Origin: Streptomyces sp. RPT161
Lineage (GTDB): Bacteria; Actinomycetota; Actinomycetes; Streptomycetales; Streptomycetaceae
DNA length: 62,136 nt
Reading direction: 5' to 3'
Assembly: GCF_027533845.1 (NCBI RefSeq)
Contig: NZ_JAPZVN010000031.1
Location: 1 to 62,136 of the forward strand
The notes under the pieces were generated by a model. It was not told where the DNA came from, searched no databases, and saw only the letters and a list, made by a program, of their open reading frames with translations. How positions within the stretch are numbered: position 1 is the stretch's first letter; each line of letters opens with the position of its first letter. The translations under genes were made by a program, and so were the position numbers. Shown here in pieces: positions 25,196-34,056 of the stretch.

Positions 25196-26029
25196 ATGTC
25201 CCTCACGGTCCCGACCGAACTGCCCAGCAGACTGTGGAAGAAGTTGACCAGCGCGGTCGGGATCATTTCCGTCCGCCATGGAAACAGCGTCAACGTGATG
25301 TCGGCGGAATGGTCGTATTTCGTCAACAAGGAACCGTTGTACGCGGCGGTCGTCCTCAGTCCGAAAGCCGTCACCCGGGAACTACTGCCGGACACCGGGG
25401 AGTTCGGCCTCACCCTCTGCTCGGAGCGGCAGGCGGAACTCGCGGACTTCGTCGGCAGCTTCTCCGTCGCCCAGGTCGACAAGACCACCAGTGAACTCGT
25501 CGAGTTCGGCACACCCCGGGTGATCACCACCCCATGGGTCACCGGAGGGGTGGTGGCCCTGGAGTGCGTGCTGCGCGAGACGGTGCCGTTTCCCGTGCAC
25601 ACCATGTTCGTGGGCGAGGTGGTGGCCTGCCACCTTCCCGACGCCGAGCGCAGACCCCTGGTGAAACACGGCCCGATGCACACCCTCGGCGGCCCGGTGC
25701 GGCGTTCCGCCGTGGTGGCCGCCGCGGCCCCGCTGCCGAACGGCGCGGTGCGGATCGCGGCCACCGGTCCGGCCGCCGACGGGCCGGATGTCTGGCGGCT
25801 GAGCCTGCTGCTACCGGGCGGCGCGACGGTGGGACTGGGCGAGCATCCGTCCGGTGAGTTCGGCGACCTCCTGCTCGACGTACCGCTGCCCCCCGGCCTG
25901 CCGCCGCGTTCCGCCGCACGGATCAAAGTGGAACGGCAGGGCGCTGAGCCGGGTTACGCCCGGATCGCACCGCACCAACCTGACGTCGAACACCCGGACT
26001 TGACGACCTCGGCGCGCGGCCATGGCTGA
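25196..26029 (+). CDS. Flavin-reductase-like split-barrel protein
   Basis: A 277-aa protein whose first 170 residues match the flavin-reductase-like FMN-binding split barrel: TSAVGIISVRHGNSVNVMSAEW, the flavin/phosphate-binding area around VVLSPKAVTRELL and FGLTLCSE. The remaining 100 residues form an Ala/Pro-rich beta-containing extension ending in a polar tail. No flavin monooxygenase is in this operon, so it may act as a flavoenzyme in its own right. Codons early in the gene (around 25290-25330) are less GC-rich than neighbours. ATG at 25196 with GAAGG upstream, 21 nt after the VOC stop. Confidence 0.8.
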   Translation: MSLTVPTELPSRLWKKLTSAVGIISVRHGNSVNVMSAEWSYFVNKEPLYAAVVLSPKAVTRELLPDTGEFGLTLCSERQAELADFVGSFSVAQVDKTTSELVEFGTPRVITTPWVTGGVVALECVLRETVPFPVHTMFVGEVVACHLPDAERRPLVKHGPMHTLGGPVRRSAVVAAAAPLPNGAVRIAATGPAADGPDVWRLSLLLPGGATVGLGEHPSGEFGDLLLDVPLPPGLPPRSAARIKVERQGAEPGYARIAPHQPDVEHPDLTTSARGHG

Positions 26030-26059
26030 CCGCCAGCCGACCCTGGAAGCTCAAGTCTC

Positions 26060-26929
26060 ATGACAGCACTCACTGACGCCCGCAGCTGGCACGGCGAACA
26101 GCTCGACCTGGACGCCTACCTGGACCGTGTCGACTACCACGGGGACACCTCCCCGACCCTGTCGACACTGCGCGCCCTGCACCGCGCGCACGTCACCAAC
26201 ATCCCCTTCGAGAACCTGGAGATGGTGCTGGGCCGCGCCATCCCGCTGGATGTCGAAAGCCTCCAGGACAAGATGGTGCGGCGTCCCCGCGGCGGCTACT
26301 GCTACGAGCACAGCAAGCTGTTCGCCGCCGCCCTGGAACGGCTCGGCTTCAGCGTCTGGGGACTGGCCGCCCGGGTCCGTGTGGGCACCGACCTGCTGCG
26401 TCCGGCCACCCACGCGCTGCTGCGGGTGGGCACCGACGAGACCCCGGACACCGGGCGCACCTGGATCTGCGACGTCGGCTTCGGCCGTGATCCGTTGGAG
26501 CCGGTGGAACTCGCCGACGGCACCGAGATCACCCCCGACGGCTGGCGGTTCCGGCTGGAACGGCAGACGCCGGTGCCCGGTGCCGAGGAGTGGATGCTGC
26601 GCTCTCTGGGCGCCGACGGCTGGTTCGACATGCACGGTTTCACCCTTGACCCGCGCTACGCCGTTGACTACACCGTCGCCAACCACTACATGTCCACCCA
26701 CCCGTCCTCCCCGTTCGCCAACCGGCTGCTGGTGCAGCAGATGGGACCCGGGGCCCTCTACGCCCTGGCCGCCACCGAGCTGACCGCCACCCACCCGGAC
26801 GGCACGGTCGACACCTGGCAGCTGAAGGCGGACGAGGTTCCGCAGACCCTGGCCGACGTCTTCCGGATCACCCTTCCCGAGGAGGACATGGCACGGGTGG
26901 TCGCCGCCATCGACGGGTTACGGCGATGA
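26060..26929 (+). CDS. Arylamine N-acetyltransferase / amide synthase family
   Basis: A 289-aa NAT-family enzyme with an intact Cys-His-Asp triad: RPRGGYCYEHSKLF (Cys about 76), THALLRVG (His) and ICDVGFGRDPLEP (Asp). The N-terminal NIPFENLEMVLGR is also diagnostic. Members acetylate aryl/hydrazine amines or, in antibiotic clusters, act as amide synthases. Hydrazine- or arylamine-like nitrogens would be expected on a triazine precursor, so N-acylation for tailoring or self-protection fits. A TTA codon lies at 26918-26920, three codons from the end. Last gene of the operon, 30 nt after the flavin-reductase gene; stops 13 bp from a convergent gene. Confidence 0.92.
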   Translation: MTALTDARSWHGEQLDLDAYLDRVDYHGDTSPTLSTLRALHRAHVTNIPFENLEMVLGRAIPLDVESLQDKMVRRPRGGYCYEHSKLFAAALERLGFSVWGLAARVRVGTDLLRPATHALLRVGTDETPDTGRTWICDVGFGRDPLEPVELADGTEITPDGWRFRLERQTPVPGAEEWMLRSLGADGWFDMHGFTLDPRYAVDYTVANHYMSTHPSSPFANRLLVQQMGPGALYALAATELTATHPDGTVDTWQLKADEVPQTLADVFRITLPEEDMARVVAAIDGLRR

Positions 26930-26942
26930 CCACCCCTACCAC

Positions 26943-28247
26943 TCACAGCTTGGTGCCCTCGCCCACCGGAACATTGGTGCCGTAGGCATGGACCTCGATC
27001 CCGTCGTGCCGCACCGACACGTCCCGCAGCCGTATGCCACCGGGCAGCTGCGGCAGTCTGAACGACAGCGACAACCGCTCGGCGAGCTTGGGCACCTGGA
27101 TGTCCCGCAGCCCCTGCACCAGGGAGGGATCGACACCGAGCTTCCCCAGTATCCAGGGGTTCTGCTCCACCAGGTCGAGGACGTTGACCTGCATCAGCCG
27201 TTCCACGAAGCGCGGATCGTCGGTGATCCGTCGCAGTACCGCGTCGCTGCGCGTCGCCTCCTGGGCCATCCGCGGGGTGAGCCCCAGGCGTTCCGCGATC
27301 GAGCCGACCGACAGCAGCGCCTTGGCCTTCGCGGCGTCGGTGCGGATCCGCTCGGCCATCGGCCGGGCCAGCCGCAGTCCGCCGTGGTCACCCGGGGTGT
27401 AACTCGCCACCCCCGGAACGTCGATCAGCATGTCGTCCACGGCCGTGTTGACCGAGCGGTTGCCGTCGAGGCGCAGATGGGCCACCGCCCGCGCCCGCAC
27501 CCGGTAGCCCGCGATCGGCAACTGCCCCTCGGCGAGCACCGAATGATCGTCCTGCGCACTGAACCTCACCTGCGACGACCCCAGTTCACGGTCGAGGTCG
27601 TCGAACGCCAGCAGCACACTGCCCTGCATCCGCCCGATCACCGCGCCGCGGATCGAGGACGGCACATCGCCCAGGACCCGGATGTCCCGCACCGCCCCGT
27701 CCACCCTGGCGACGGAGACCGGCCCGGCTGACACATGCGGCACCGTGATGTCCACCTGGTCCAGCCGTCCGTGCACCACCTGGGTCAGGAACGGGAAGCC
27801 ATGGATGTCGACCTCGGGGTCGGCCTGAAGGTGCATGGCCTCCTTGAGCCGGTGCGCCGCCTGCTTCTCGGCGTACAGCGCCGCCCAGCGGTCCGCCAGA
27901 GTGAGGAAGGCCCCGCAGGTGACCACGGCCACCAGGGCCTTGGCGGTGGTGGGAACTCTGAGCCCGCGCCGCGGCCGGTGCCGCCGGTGGGCGCCGCGGT
28001 GAACCGGCTCCTGATCGTCGTCGTACTCCGGTCGCAGACCAAGACCGAGCGGGTCGTGCCGGTCCTCCTCGCGGAGGTCCAGCAAACCCAGTTCCTCGTA
28101 CGGGTTGTGGTGGGGCGGCAACGGCTCGGCGCCGCGCGGATCCGCCAACTCCTCGTACGGGTTGCGCCACTCGGATTCCCTGATGTGGGGGCGGGAATCC
28201 CCGGACACATGGCCCACGGTCGTCCTGTTCGTGGTGTGGGGTGCCAT
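26943..28247 (-). CDS. LmeA-like (DUF2993) membrane-anchored lipid-binding protein
   Basis: A 434-aa protein with an acidic, disordered N-terminal 90 residues, one membrane helix around residues 100-120 (TTAKALVAVVTCGAFLTLAD) and a long extracytoplasmic domain containing DIHGFPFLTQVVHGRLDQVDI, the hallmark of DUF2993/LmeA proteins. Mycobacterial LmeA takes part in lipomannan maturation and binds phosphoinositides; the Streptomyces role is not known. It is convergent with the NAT gene and not part of that operon. The ATG at 28247 has only a weak GAG-type ribosome-binding site. Confidence 0.85.
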   Translation of the reverse strand: MAPHTTNRTTVGHVSGDSRPHIRESEWRNPYEELADPRGAEPLPPHHNPYEELGLLDLREEDRHDPLGLGLRPEYDDDQEPVHRGAHRRHRPRRGLRVPTTAKALVAVVTCGAFLTLADRWAALYAEKQAAHRLKEAMHLQADPEVDIHGFPFLTQVVHGRLDQVDITVPHVSAGPVSVARVDGAVRDIRVLGDVPSSIRGAVIGRMQGSVLLAFDDLDRELGSSQVRFSAQDDHSVLAEGQLPIAGYRVRARAVAHLRLDGNRSVNTAVDDMLIDVPGVASYTPGDHGGLRLARPMAERIRTDAAKAKALLSVGSIAERLGLTPRMAQEATRSDAVLRRITDDPRFVERLMQVNVLDLVEQNPWILGKLGVDPSLVQGLRDIQVPKLAERLSLSFRLPQLPGGIRLRDVSVRHDGIEVHAYGTNVPVGEGTKL

Positions 28248-28540
28248 CGAACGATCTCATCACGAACACCCGTACGGACCGCAAGTCTCTTAACGGAATC
28301 CCGGTTCCCTCCGGACAGCGCGATGCCGGTCGACGGCAGGTCACAGGCGCTAACTCGGTTGAATGAAGGGGGAGTTGGGGAGAGTTCGGTTCCGGTCCGC
28401 TCTTGACGCGGGGCGACGCCTGCCGCTTTGCTGTGCGTGATCACACGATTCTGTGGTTGTTCTGTGACTGCCCTGTGCCGGTACACGGGCGATCTGACCA
28501 GTCGCCCGGAGGGGAAGTGCGCCGTGGAGGAAGTACGTCT

Positions 28541-29494
28541 ATGACGCCGCCTCCGCCTCCCCTGGGACGCTCCCGACGCAGGGACGACATCAGCTTCGAT
28601 CCGGCACTGGACGACAGCGAGCTGGCCACCGTCCGGGACGCACTCGCCCGCGGTCGATGGGAACACGCCCGCGCCCTGCTCGCCGCCACCGGCGACGACT
28701 GGGACCGGCGTGGGCACCGCCTCGTCGTGCTCGCCGAAGGCCCGACGAGCGCCGCCTGGGCCCGGGACTGGCAGCTCGCCGAACCGGACAGCGCGGACGC
28801 CGCCGCCCTGCTCGCCTGCGCCGCGGTCTTCCGCGCGGTACACGGCAAGGGCGCCGCCCGGGACGCGCACGAGGCCTGCGCCGCCGCCGCCCGCATGGCC
28901 CCCGAGGACCCCTCGCCCTGGCTCGGCCTGCTCATCCTGGCCCGCCGCACCGGGACCGACGACGAACGGGTACGCGCCTTCGACCAGGTCCGCACCCGGC
29001 ACCGTGAGCACCACCACGCCCACCACCTGATGGCCGCCTGCCTGGCCGAGCGCGCGCCCGGCGACAGTGACGACCCGCTGCACGAGGTGTACGACTTCGC
29101 CTCCTGGGCCGCCGAGCAGGCGCCCGCCGACTCACCGCTGGCCGTACTACCGGTGGTCGCCCACGCCGAGCGCTACCGGGTACTGGCCGGCACCGGCGTC
29201 GAGCCGCGCGACCCCGCCCACTCCGGGCACTGGACCACCCGCCGCGCCCGGCAGGCCATGAAGGCAGCCTTCGACTGGTGGCTGGAGTGGGACGACGACC
29301 ACCACCATCCACGCCGCAAGGTCGACCTCAACTACCTGGCGCACGCCAAGTTCTACGAAGGCCGCGTCGCCGAGGCCGCCGCGCTGTTCACCCGCATCGG
29401 CCCGCATGCGACGCACGTGCCCTGGTCCTATCCGGACCGCGACCCGAAGAAGGCGTTCCGTGCCGTGCGCCGCGCCGCGCTCGGCTCCTCGTAA
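28541..29494 (+). CDS. Conserved hypothetical, TPR-like alpha-helical protein
   Basis: A 317-aa soluble protein, almost entirely helical and Ala/Arg-rich, with TPR-like helix pairs (ALARGRWEHARALLAATG; CAAAARMAPEDPSPWLGLLI) and a conserved-looking C-terminal LNYLAHAKFYEGRVAEAAAL. A run of histidines/aspartates (EWDDDHHHPRR) is near residue 265. I do not recognise a characterised family. The ATG at 28541 has GGAGGAA 8 nt upstream. It lies 36 nt before an amine permease and probably shares its transcript, which suggests an accessory role there. The 293-bp region upstream (28248-28540) presumably holds divergent promoters; I see no distinct motif. Confidence 0.75.
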   Translation: MTPPPPPLGRSRRRDDISFDPALDDSELATVRDALARGRWEHARALLAATGDDWDRRGHRLVVLAEGPTSAAWARDWQLAEPDSADAAALLACAAVFRAVHGKGAARDAHEACAAAARMAPEDPSPWLGLLILARRTGTDDERVRAFDQVRTRHREHHHAHHLMAACLAERAPGDSDDPLHEVYDFASWAAEQAPADSPLAVLPVVAHAERYRVLAGTGVEPRDPAHSGHWTTRRARQAMKAAFDWWLEWDDDHHHPRRKVDLNYLAHAKFYEGRVAEAAALFTRIGPHATHVPWSYPDRDPKKAFRAVRRAALGSS

Positions 29495-29530
29495 CCGCGC
29501 CCAACCCCCCAAGGGAAGGAAACGCACCGC

Positions 29531-31051
29531 ATGTTGACGGGCAGCACGAGCGAGATCAGCACCTATCTCGGCCAGGAGCGACGGCTGCGCGCGGGCCGTC
29601 TGGGCCTGCCCGGGCTGCTGCTGTCGGTGGTCGCGGCCAGCGCGCCGATGATGGTGGTGGCCGGGGTCATGCCCACCACGTTCGGCGAGATGGGCGTCGT
29701 GGGGCAACCACTGCTGTTCGTGATCCTCGCCGTCGTCCTGATGCTGTTCAGCGTCGGATACGCGGAGATGAGCAGGCATGTGCACAACGCCGGTGCGTTC
29801 TACGCGTACATCGCCCGCGGTCTCGGCGGCACCGCGGGAGCCGCCGCGTCCGTGGTGGCACTGGTCGCCTACAGCGCCATGCAGGTCGGCATCTTCGGCA
29901 TCTTCGGCTTCGAACTGTCCGGGCAGTTGGCCAAGCACTTCGACATCGGCGTCGCCTGGTGGATCCCCGCGCTGGTGGCCGTGGTGGTGGTCGGCGCGCT
30001 CGGCTGGCTGAAGATCGACCTCAACGCCAAGGTGCTCGGCGTGCTGCTGCTGGTCGAGTGCGCCACGGTGCTCGCCTTCGACGCCGCCGGACTGGCACAA
30101 CCGGGCAGGGACGGGCTGTCCCTGCACTCCTTCAACCCCGGCACGCTCGGCGGGGCGGGCATCGGTACCGCGCTGTGCTTCTGCGTCGCCGCCTTCGTCG
30201 GCTTCGAGCAGGCACCGGTCTACGCCGAGGAGACCAACCGTCCGCATGTGCTGGTCGCCAGGGCGATGTTCCTCGCGGTCGGCTTCGTCGCGCTGTTCTT
30301 CGTCGTCGGCTCCTGGGCGCTCAGCGTGGCCGCGGGGCCGTCGCAGATCGTCGGTACGGCCCAGAAACAGGGTCCCAACCTGCTGTTCTGGCTCGCGCAG
30401 AACCGGCTCGGGGCCGGTTTCACCGACGTCATGCACGTCTTCTACGTGACCGGGATGTTCGCCGCCATGCTCAGCTTCCACAACGTGGTCGCGCGGTACG
30501 CCTTCGCCATGGGGCGTGAGGGGCTGCTGCCCGCGGCGGTCGGCCGCACCTCCAGGGGCAGCGGCGCACCCGCCTACGGTTCGCTCCTGCAGAGCGCTGT
30601 CTCGCTGGTGGTGGTGCTGGTCTTCGCGGCGACCGACAACAGGCCGCACGACGACCCGACCGCGCCGGTGCTCCATCTGTTCACCTGGATGGGCAACGTC
30701 GGAGCGCTCGGCATCATCCTGCTGATGGCCACGGCCTGCGCCGCCGTCATCGCCTTCTTCGTACGGCACGGCGCGGCCCGCGCCCAGGCCGGGCGGCTGG
30801 CCGCCTCGGGACTGGCCGGCGCCGCGCTGCTGGTGATCGCGGTGCTGACGGTCAAGGACTTCGGCGTGCTGCTGGGCGCAGACCCCGGCTCCGCGCTGAG
30901 CTGGATGCTGCCCGGCATCATCGGGCTTTCCGCGGTCGGCGGCCTGGTTTACGGGCTGGTGCTGAAGGCGGCGCGGCCCGCCGTACACACCCGCATCGGC
31001 CTGGGCAACGAGGCCTTCCAACTGGAGAGGGCCGCCGCGTCGCGGCCATGA
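29531..31051 (+). CDS. APC-superfamily amino acid/amine permease
   Basis: A 506-aa integral membrane transporter with about 12 helices. It starts RLGLPGLLLSVVAASAPMMV with the APC-type first-helix pattern and continues with FVGFEQAPVYAEETNRPHVL (the conserved EE region after helix 6) and SFHNVVARYAFAMGREGLLP (the conserved cytosolic loop after helix 8). GGAAGGAA precedes the ATG. The copper amine oxidase starts 21 nt downstream, so the substrate is probably a primary amine (for example tyramine, phenethylamine or histamine) or an amino acid. Confidence 0.9.
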   Translation: MLTGSTSEISTYLGQERRLRAGRLGLPGLLLSVVAASAPMMVVAGVMPTTFGEMGVVGQPLLFVILAVVLMLFSVGYAEMSRHVHNAGAFYAYIARGLGGTAGAAASVVALVAYSAMQVGIFGIFGFELSGQLAKHFDIGVAWWIPALVAVVVVGALGWLKIDLNAKVLGVLLLVECATVLAFDAAGLAQPGRDGLSLHSFNPGTLGGAGIGTALCFCVAAFVGFEQAPVYAEETNRPHVLVARAMFLAVGFVALFFVVGSWALSVAAGPSQIVGTAQKQGPNLLFWLAQNRLGAGFTDVMHVFYVTGMFAAMLSFHNVVARYAFAMGREGLLPAAVGRTSRGSGAPAYGSLLQSAVSLVVVLVFAATDNRPHDDPTAPVLHLFTWMGNVGALGIILLMATACAAVIAFFVRHGAARAQAGRLAASGLAGAALLVIAVLTVKDFGVLLGADPGSALSWMLPGIIGLSAVGGLVYGLVLKAARPAVHTRIGLGNEAFQLERAAASRP

Positions 31052-31072
31052 CCACCTGACGAAGGGACCGTC

Positions 31073-32986
31073 ATGACGTGTTGCCACCCGCAGCGCGCGG
31101 CAGCCGACGCCCACCCCCTCGACCCGCTGACCGCCGACGAGATCGACTCCGCCCGGCGCGTCCTCCAACACTCCGGTAAGGCGGGGGAGTTCACCCGCTT
31201 CCCGCTCGTGCTGCTCGACGAGCCCGACCGGCACACCGCCACCGCACACCGCGACGGCGACCACGTGACGCGCCGACTGCGCGTCACCCTGCTCGACTCC
31301 CGTACCGGCGCCGCCGCCGAGGCGGTGGTGGACGTCACCGCCGGGCTGCTGCTCTCCCACCGGGAGCTGGACCCGGCCACCGAAGGCCAGCCGCCGGTCA
31401 CCTTCGAGGAGTACGAGGTCGTCGATTCGGTGGTCAAGGGCGACCCGGGCTGGCGCAAGGCCATGGCCGAGCGCGGCATCACCGACACCGGACTCGCCAT
31501 CTGCGCACCACTGTGCGCGGGCAGCGCCACCGACCACGGCGACGGCGGCCGCAGACTGCTGCGTTCCCTGACCTGGCTGCGCTGCGACGCCACAGACAGC
31601 CCGTGGGCGCATCCGGTGGGCGGGTTGTTCGCCGACGTGGATGTGATCGAGCGGCGCGTGGTGCGGTTGATCGACACCGGCGCGGTGCCCGTCCCGGCCG
31701 AATGCGGCCGGTACGAGGCCGAGTTCAACGGGCCGCCGCGCACCGGTCTGCGCCCGTTGGAGATCCGCCAGCCGCAGGGGCCCTCGTTCGAGATCTGCGG
31801 CCGCCAACTCAGCTGGCAGAAGTGGAGTTTCCGTATCGACTTCAACGCGCGTGAGGGCCTGGTACTGCACCAGATCACCTTTCGGGACGGGGACCGCGAA
31901 CGCTCCGTACTGCACCGCGCCTCGCTGGCCGAGATGGCGGTGGCCTACGGCGAGGCGGAGGCGTCCCGCAACTGGGTGGCGTTCCTGGACGCCGGAGAGT
32001 ACTCACTGGGCCGCAACGCCAACGCGCTGAAGCTCGGTTGCGACTGCCTGGGCGAGATCCGCTACCTCGACGCGGTGCTCGCCGACGACGAGGGCGCCGC
32101 GTACACGCTGCCCAACGCCGTCTGTGTGCACGAGGAGGACGCCGGGCTGCTGTGGAAGCACACGGACATCTTCAACGACGACGCGGCGCACAGCCGCCGC
32201 GCGCGGCGGCTCGTCGTCTCCTACATCGCGACCGTCGGCAACTACGACTACGGCTTCTACTGGTACTTCCACCAGGACGGCACCATCGGGTTCGAGGCCA
32301 AGTCCACCGGCATCGTGCAGACGTCGGCGATCCGGCCCGGCACCGGATCGCCGCACGGTACGGAGGTGGCGCCGGGGCTGCTGGCGCCGTACCACCAGCA
32401 TCTGTTCTGTGTGCGGTTGGACGCCGCGGTCGACGGCGCGCGGAACACGGTGGAGGAGGTCGACGTCGTACCGGTTCCCACTGGTCCCGGCAACCCCAAC
32501 GGCAACGCCTTCACCGTGCGCGGCACCGTGATCGCTGACAGCGCGGAGGGCGGCCGGATCGCCGACGCGGCGGTGGGCCGGCGGTGGCGTATCACCAATC
32601 CCGGTGTGCGCAACCGGATGGGCGAACCGGTGGCGTACACACTCGTGCCGCAGCCGGGTCCCGTGCTGCTGGCGCGGCCCGGGTCGGCGGCGCGGCGCCG
32701 AATGGCCTACGGCACCAAGCACCTGTGGGTCACCCGGTACCGGCCCGACCGGCACTACCCCGCCGGGGACTACCCCAACCAGCATCCCGGCGGGGCGGGA
32801 CTACCGGAATGGACCGCCGCCGGTGAGCCGTTGGAGAACACCGAACTCACCCTCTGGCACACCTTCGGGCCCACACATCTGCCGCGGCTGGAGGAGTGGC
32901 CGGTGATGCCCGTTGACGTGTCCGGGTTCATGCTGAGGCCGACGGGGTTCTTCGACCGCAACCCGGCGCTGGATCTTCCCAGTTAG
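31073..32986 (+). CDS. Copper-containing primary-amine oxidase
   Basis: A 637-aa enzyme oxidising primary amines to aldehydes with release of NH3 and H2O2. The topaquinone-forming Tyr is in TVGNYDYGFYWY (NYDY motif, about residue 389), the catalytic base region is DAGEYSLGRNANALKLGCD, and copper His ligands are in HQHLFCVRLD plus a later His (the RPDRHYPAGDYPNQHPGG region). Full family length, no signal peptide seen, so cytosolic as in Arthrobacter relatives. It forms an operon with the permease upstream and ends 4 nt from a convergent gene. The copper demand fits the copA locus 5 kb downstream, but linkage is not shown. Confidence 0.94.
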   Translation: MTCCHPQRAAADAHPLDPLTADEIDSARRVLQHSGKAGEFTRFPLVLLDEPDRHTATAHRDGDHVTRRLRVTLLDSRTGAAAEAVVDVTAGLLLSHRELDPATEGQPPVTFEEYEVVDSVVKGDPGWRKAMAERGITDTGLAICAPLCAGSATDHGDGGRRLLRSLTWLRCDATDSPWAHPVGGLFADVDVIERRVVRLIDTGAVPVPAECGRYEAEFNGPPRTGLRPLEIRQPQGPSFEICGRQLSWQKWSFRIDFNAREGLVLHQITFRDGDRERSVLHRASLAEMAVAYGEAEASRNWVAFLDAGEYSLGRNANALKLGCDCLGEIRYLDAVLADDEGAAYTLPNAVCVHEEDAGLLWKHTDIFNDDAAHSRRARRLVVSYIATVGNYDYGFYWYFHQDGTIGFEAKSTGIVQTSAIRPGTGSPHGTEVAPGLLAPYHQHLFCVRLDAAVDGARNTVEEVDVVPVPTGPGNPNGNAFTVRGTVIADSAEGGRIADAAVGRRWRITNPGVRNRMGEPVAYTLVPQPGPVLLARPGSAARRRMAYGTKHLWVTRYRPDRHYPAGDYPNQHPGGAGLPEWTAAGEPLENTELTLWHTFGPTHLPRLEEWPVMPVDVSGFMLRPTGFFDRNPALDLPS

Positions 32987-32990
32987 CGCC

Positions 32991-33902
32991 TTATGGCCGC
33001 AGTCGCCTGGCCCGCAGGTACTCGCGGGCCAGCACGCCCAGCGCCGCCGGCGACGAGGGGCTTGCCGGACCGCGCAGCAGGGCGATCTCCTTGGTGGCGG
33101 CCGCGGTCGCGGTGAGCCGTTCCAGCTCGATCAGCGCCCGGACCAACGGGCGGTTGGCGGGCGGCACGAGGTCCACCAGGGCGCGGGCGGCGGCTAGTTG
33201 GCCGTCGGCCTGGTCCAGCAGATGCTGAAGCAGCTCGCGGGTGCCCGGGGTGTCGTGGGCCTCCTCCAGGTCGGCGCGGGTCACGCCGTACTGGTCCATG
33301 ACCTCCACCGGAACGGCCAGCCGTCCGCCGCGCAGGTCCTCGGCCAGGTCGTTGACGAAGTCCAGGCGCTGGCTGCCGTCGATGTACGTACGGCAGGCCG
33401 CGCGATACGCCTCAAGGCCGTCCTGCGGTGCCAGCAGGCAGGCGATCAGCATGAACGAGGGAAGCGAGTAGTCGTCGACGTAGCGCTGGTAGTCCGCCTC
33501 GGTCGGGAAGCCGGAGAACTCCAGGTCGGTGCGGGCCGTGCTGAGGTACTCCTCGACATGGTCGCGCAGCCGCGGATGGGCGCCGATGGAGTGCAGCAGC
33601 GCCCTGAGCACCGGCAGATCGCTCCCACCGGTGTCCAGCGCCTCGCGTACCCGCTTCTCCCACTCCGCGTAGCTGTCGGCCCGTTCCGCCTCCGGACCGC
33701 TGTCCATGACGGTGTCGCCGTGGTGCATGAAGGCCGTGGCGGCGATCACATGCGGGAACAACGCAGCGGGCAGCAGCAGCCTGGCGGCCAGATAGGAACT
33801 GCGCCGGTATCGCGCCACGATCTTCCGCTGCCCGGTGTAGTCGTCGCGCAGCCCGGCGTCCCTGATGTCAGCCGCGTCAAGTGCCGTCTTCCATGAGCTC
33901 AT
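32991..33902 (-). CDS. Squalene/phytoene synthase family enzyme
   Basis: A 303-aa all-alpha trans-prenyl condensing enzyme. Both aspartate-rich motifs are present: DTVMD (in FMHHGDTVMDSG, about residue 63) and DLAED (in FVNDLAEDLRGGRLAVP, about residue 185), so it should bind Mg2+-diphosphate. It would join two prenyl diphosphates head-to-head (C30 or C40) or act on a related substrate. No desaturase, cyclase or other hop/crt gene is adjacent; the divergent neighbour is a flavin monooxygenase. The ATG at 33902 has GGAGGAA about 13 nt upstream. Product unknown. Confidence 0.87.
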   Translation of the reverse strand: MSSWKTALDAADIRDAGLRDDYTGQRKIVARYRRSSYLAARLLLPAALFPHVIAATAFMHHGDTVMDSGPEAERADSYAEWEKRVREALDTGGSDLPVLRALLHSIGAHPRLRDHVEEYLSTARTDLEFSGFPTEADYQRYVDDYSLPSFMLIACLLAPQDGLEAYRAACRTYIDGSQRLDFVNDLAEDLRGGRLAVPVEVMDQYGVTRADLEEAHDTPGTRELLQHLLDQADGQLAAARALVDLVPPANRPLVRALIELERLTATAAATKEIALLRGPASPSSPAALGVLAREYLRARRLRP

Positions 33903-34056
33903 TGGCCGTTGACCGTTCCTCCTTGGGGACTGACTGGCACCGGAAGCCTATCGGTAAGCGGAATGGCCGAATGTGTGCGGCCGGTGCGGGTGCCGGGGAC
34001 GTGACGGAGCCGTACCGCCGTAGGCTGCGGCGGGGAACCGGTGACAGGGGGTGTGG

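Noticed and set aside
29147-31915. Very long minus-strand open frame opposite the permease and amine oxidase genes
   Set aside because: Opposite strand has clear family motifs across the whole span; the long frame is a by-product of high GC and gives low-complexity His/Arg/Gln-rich protein.
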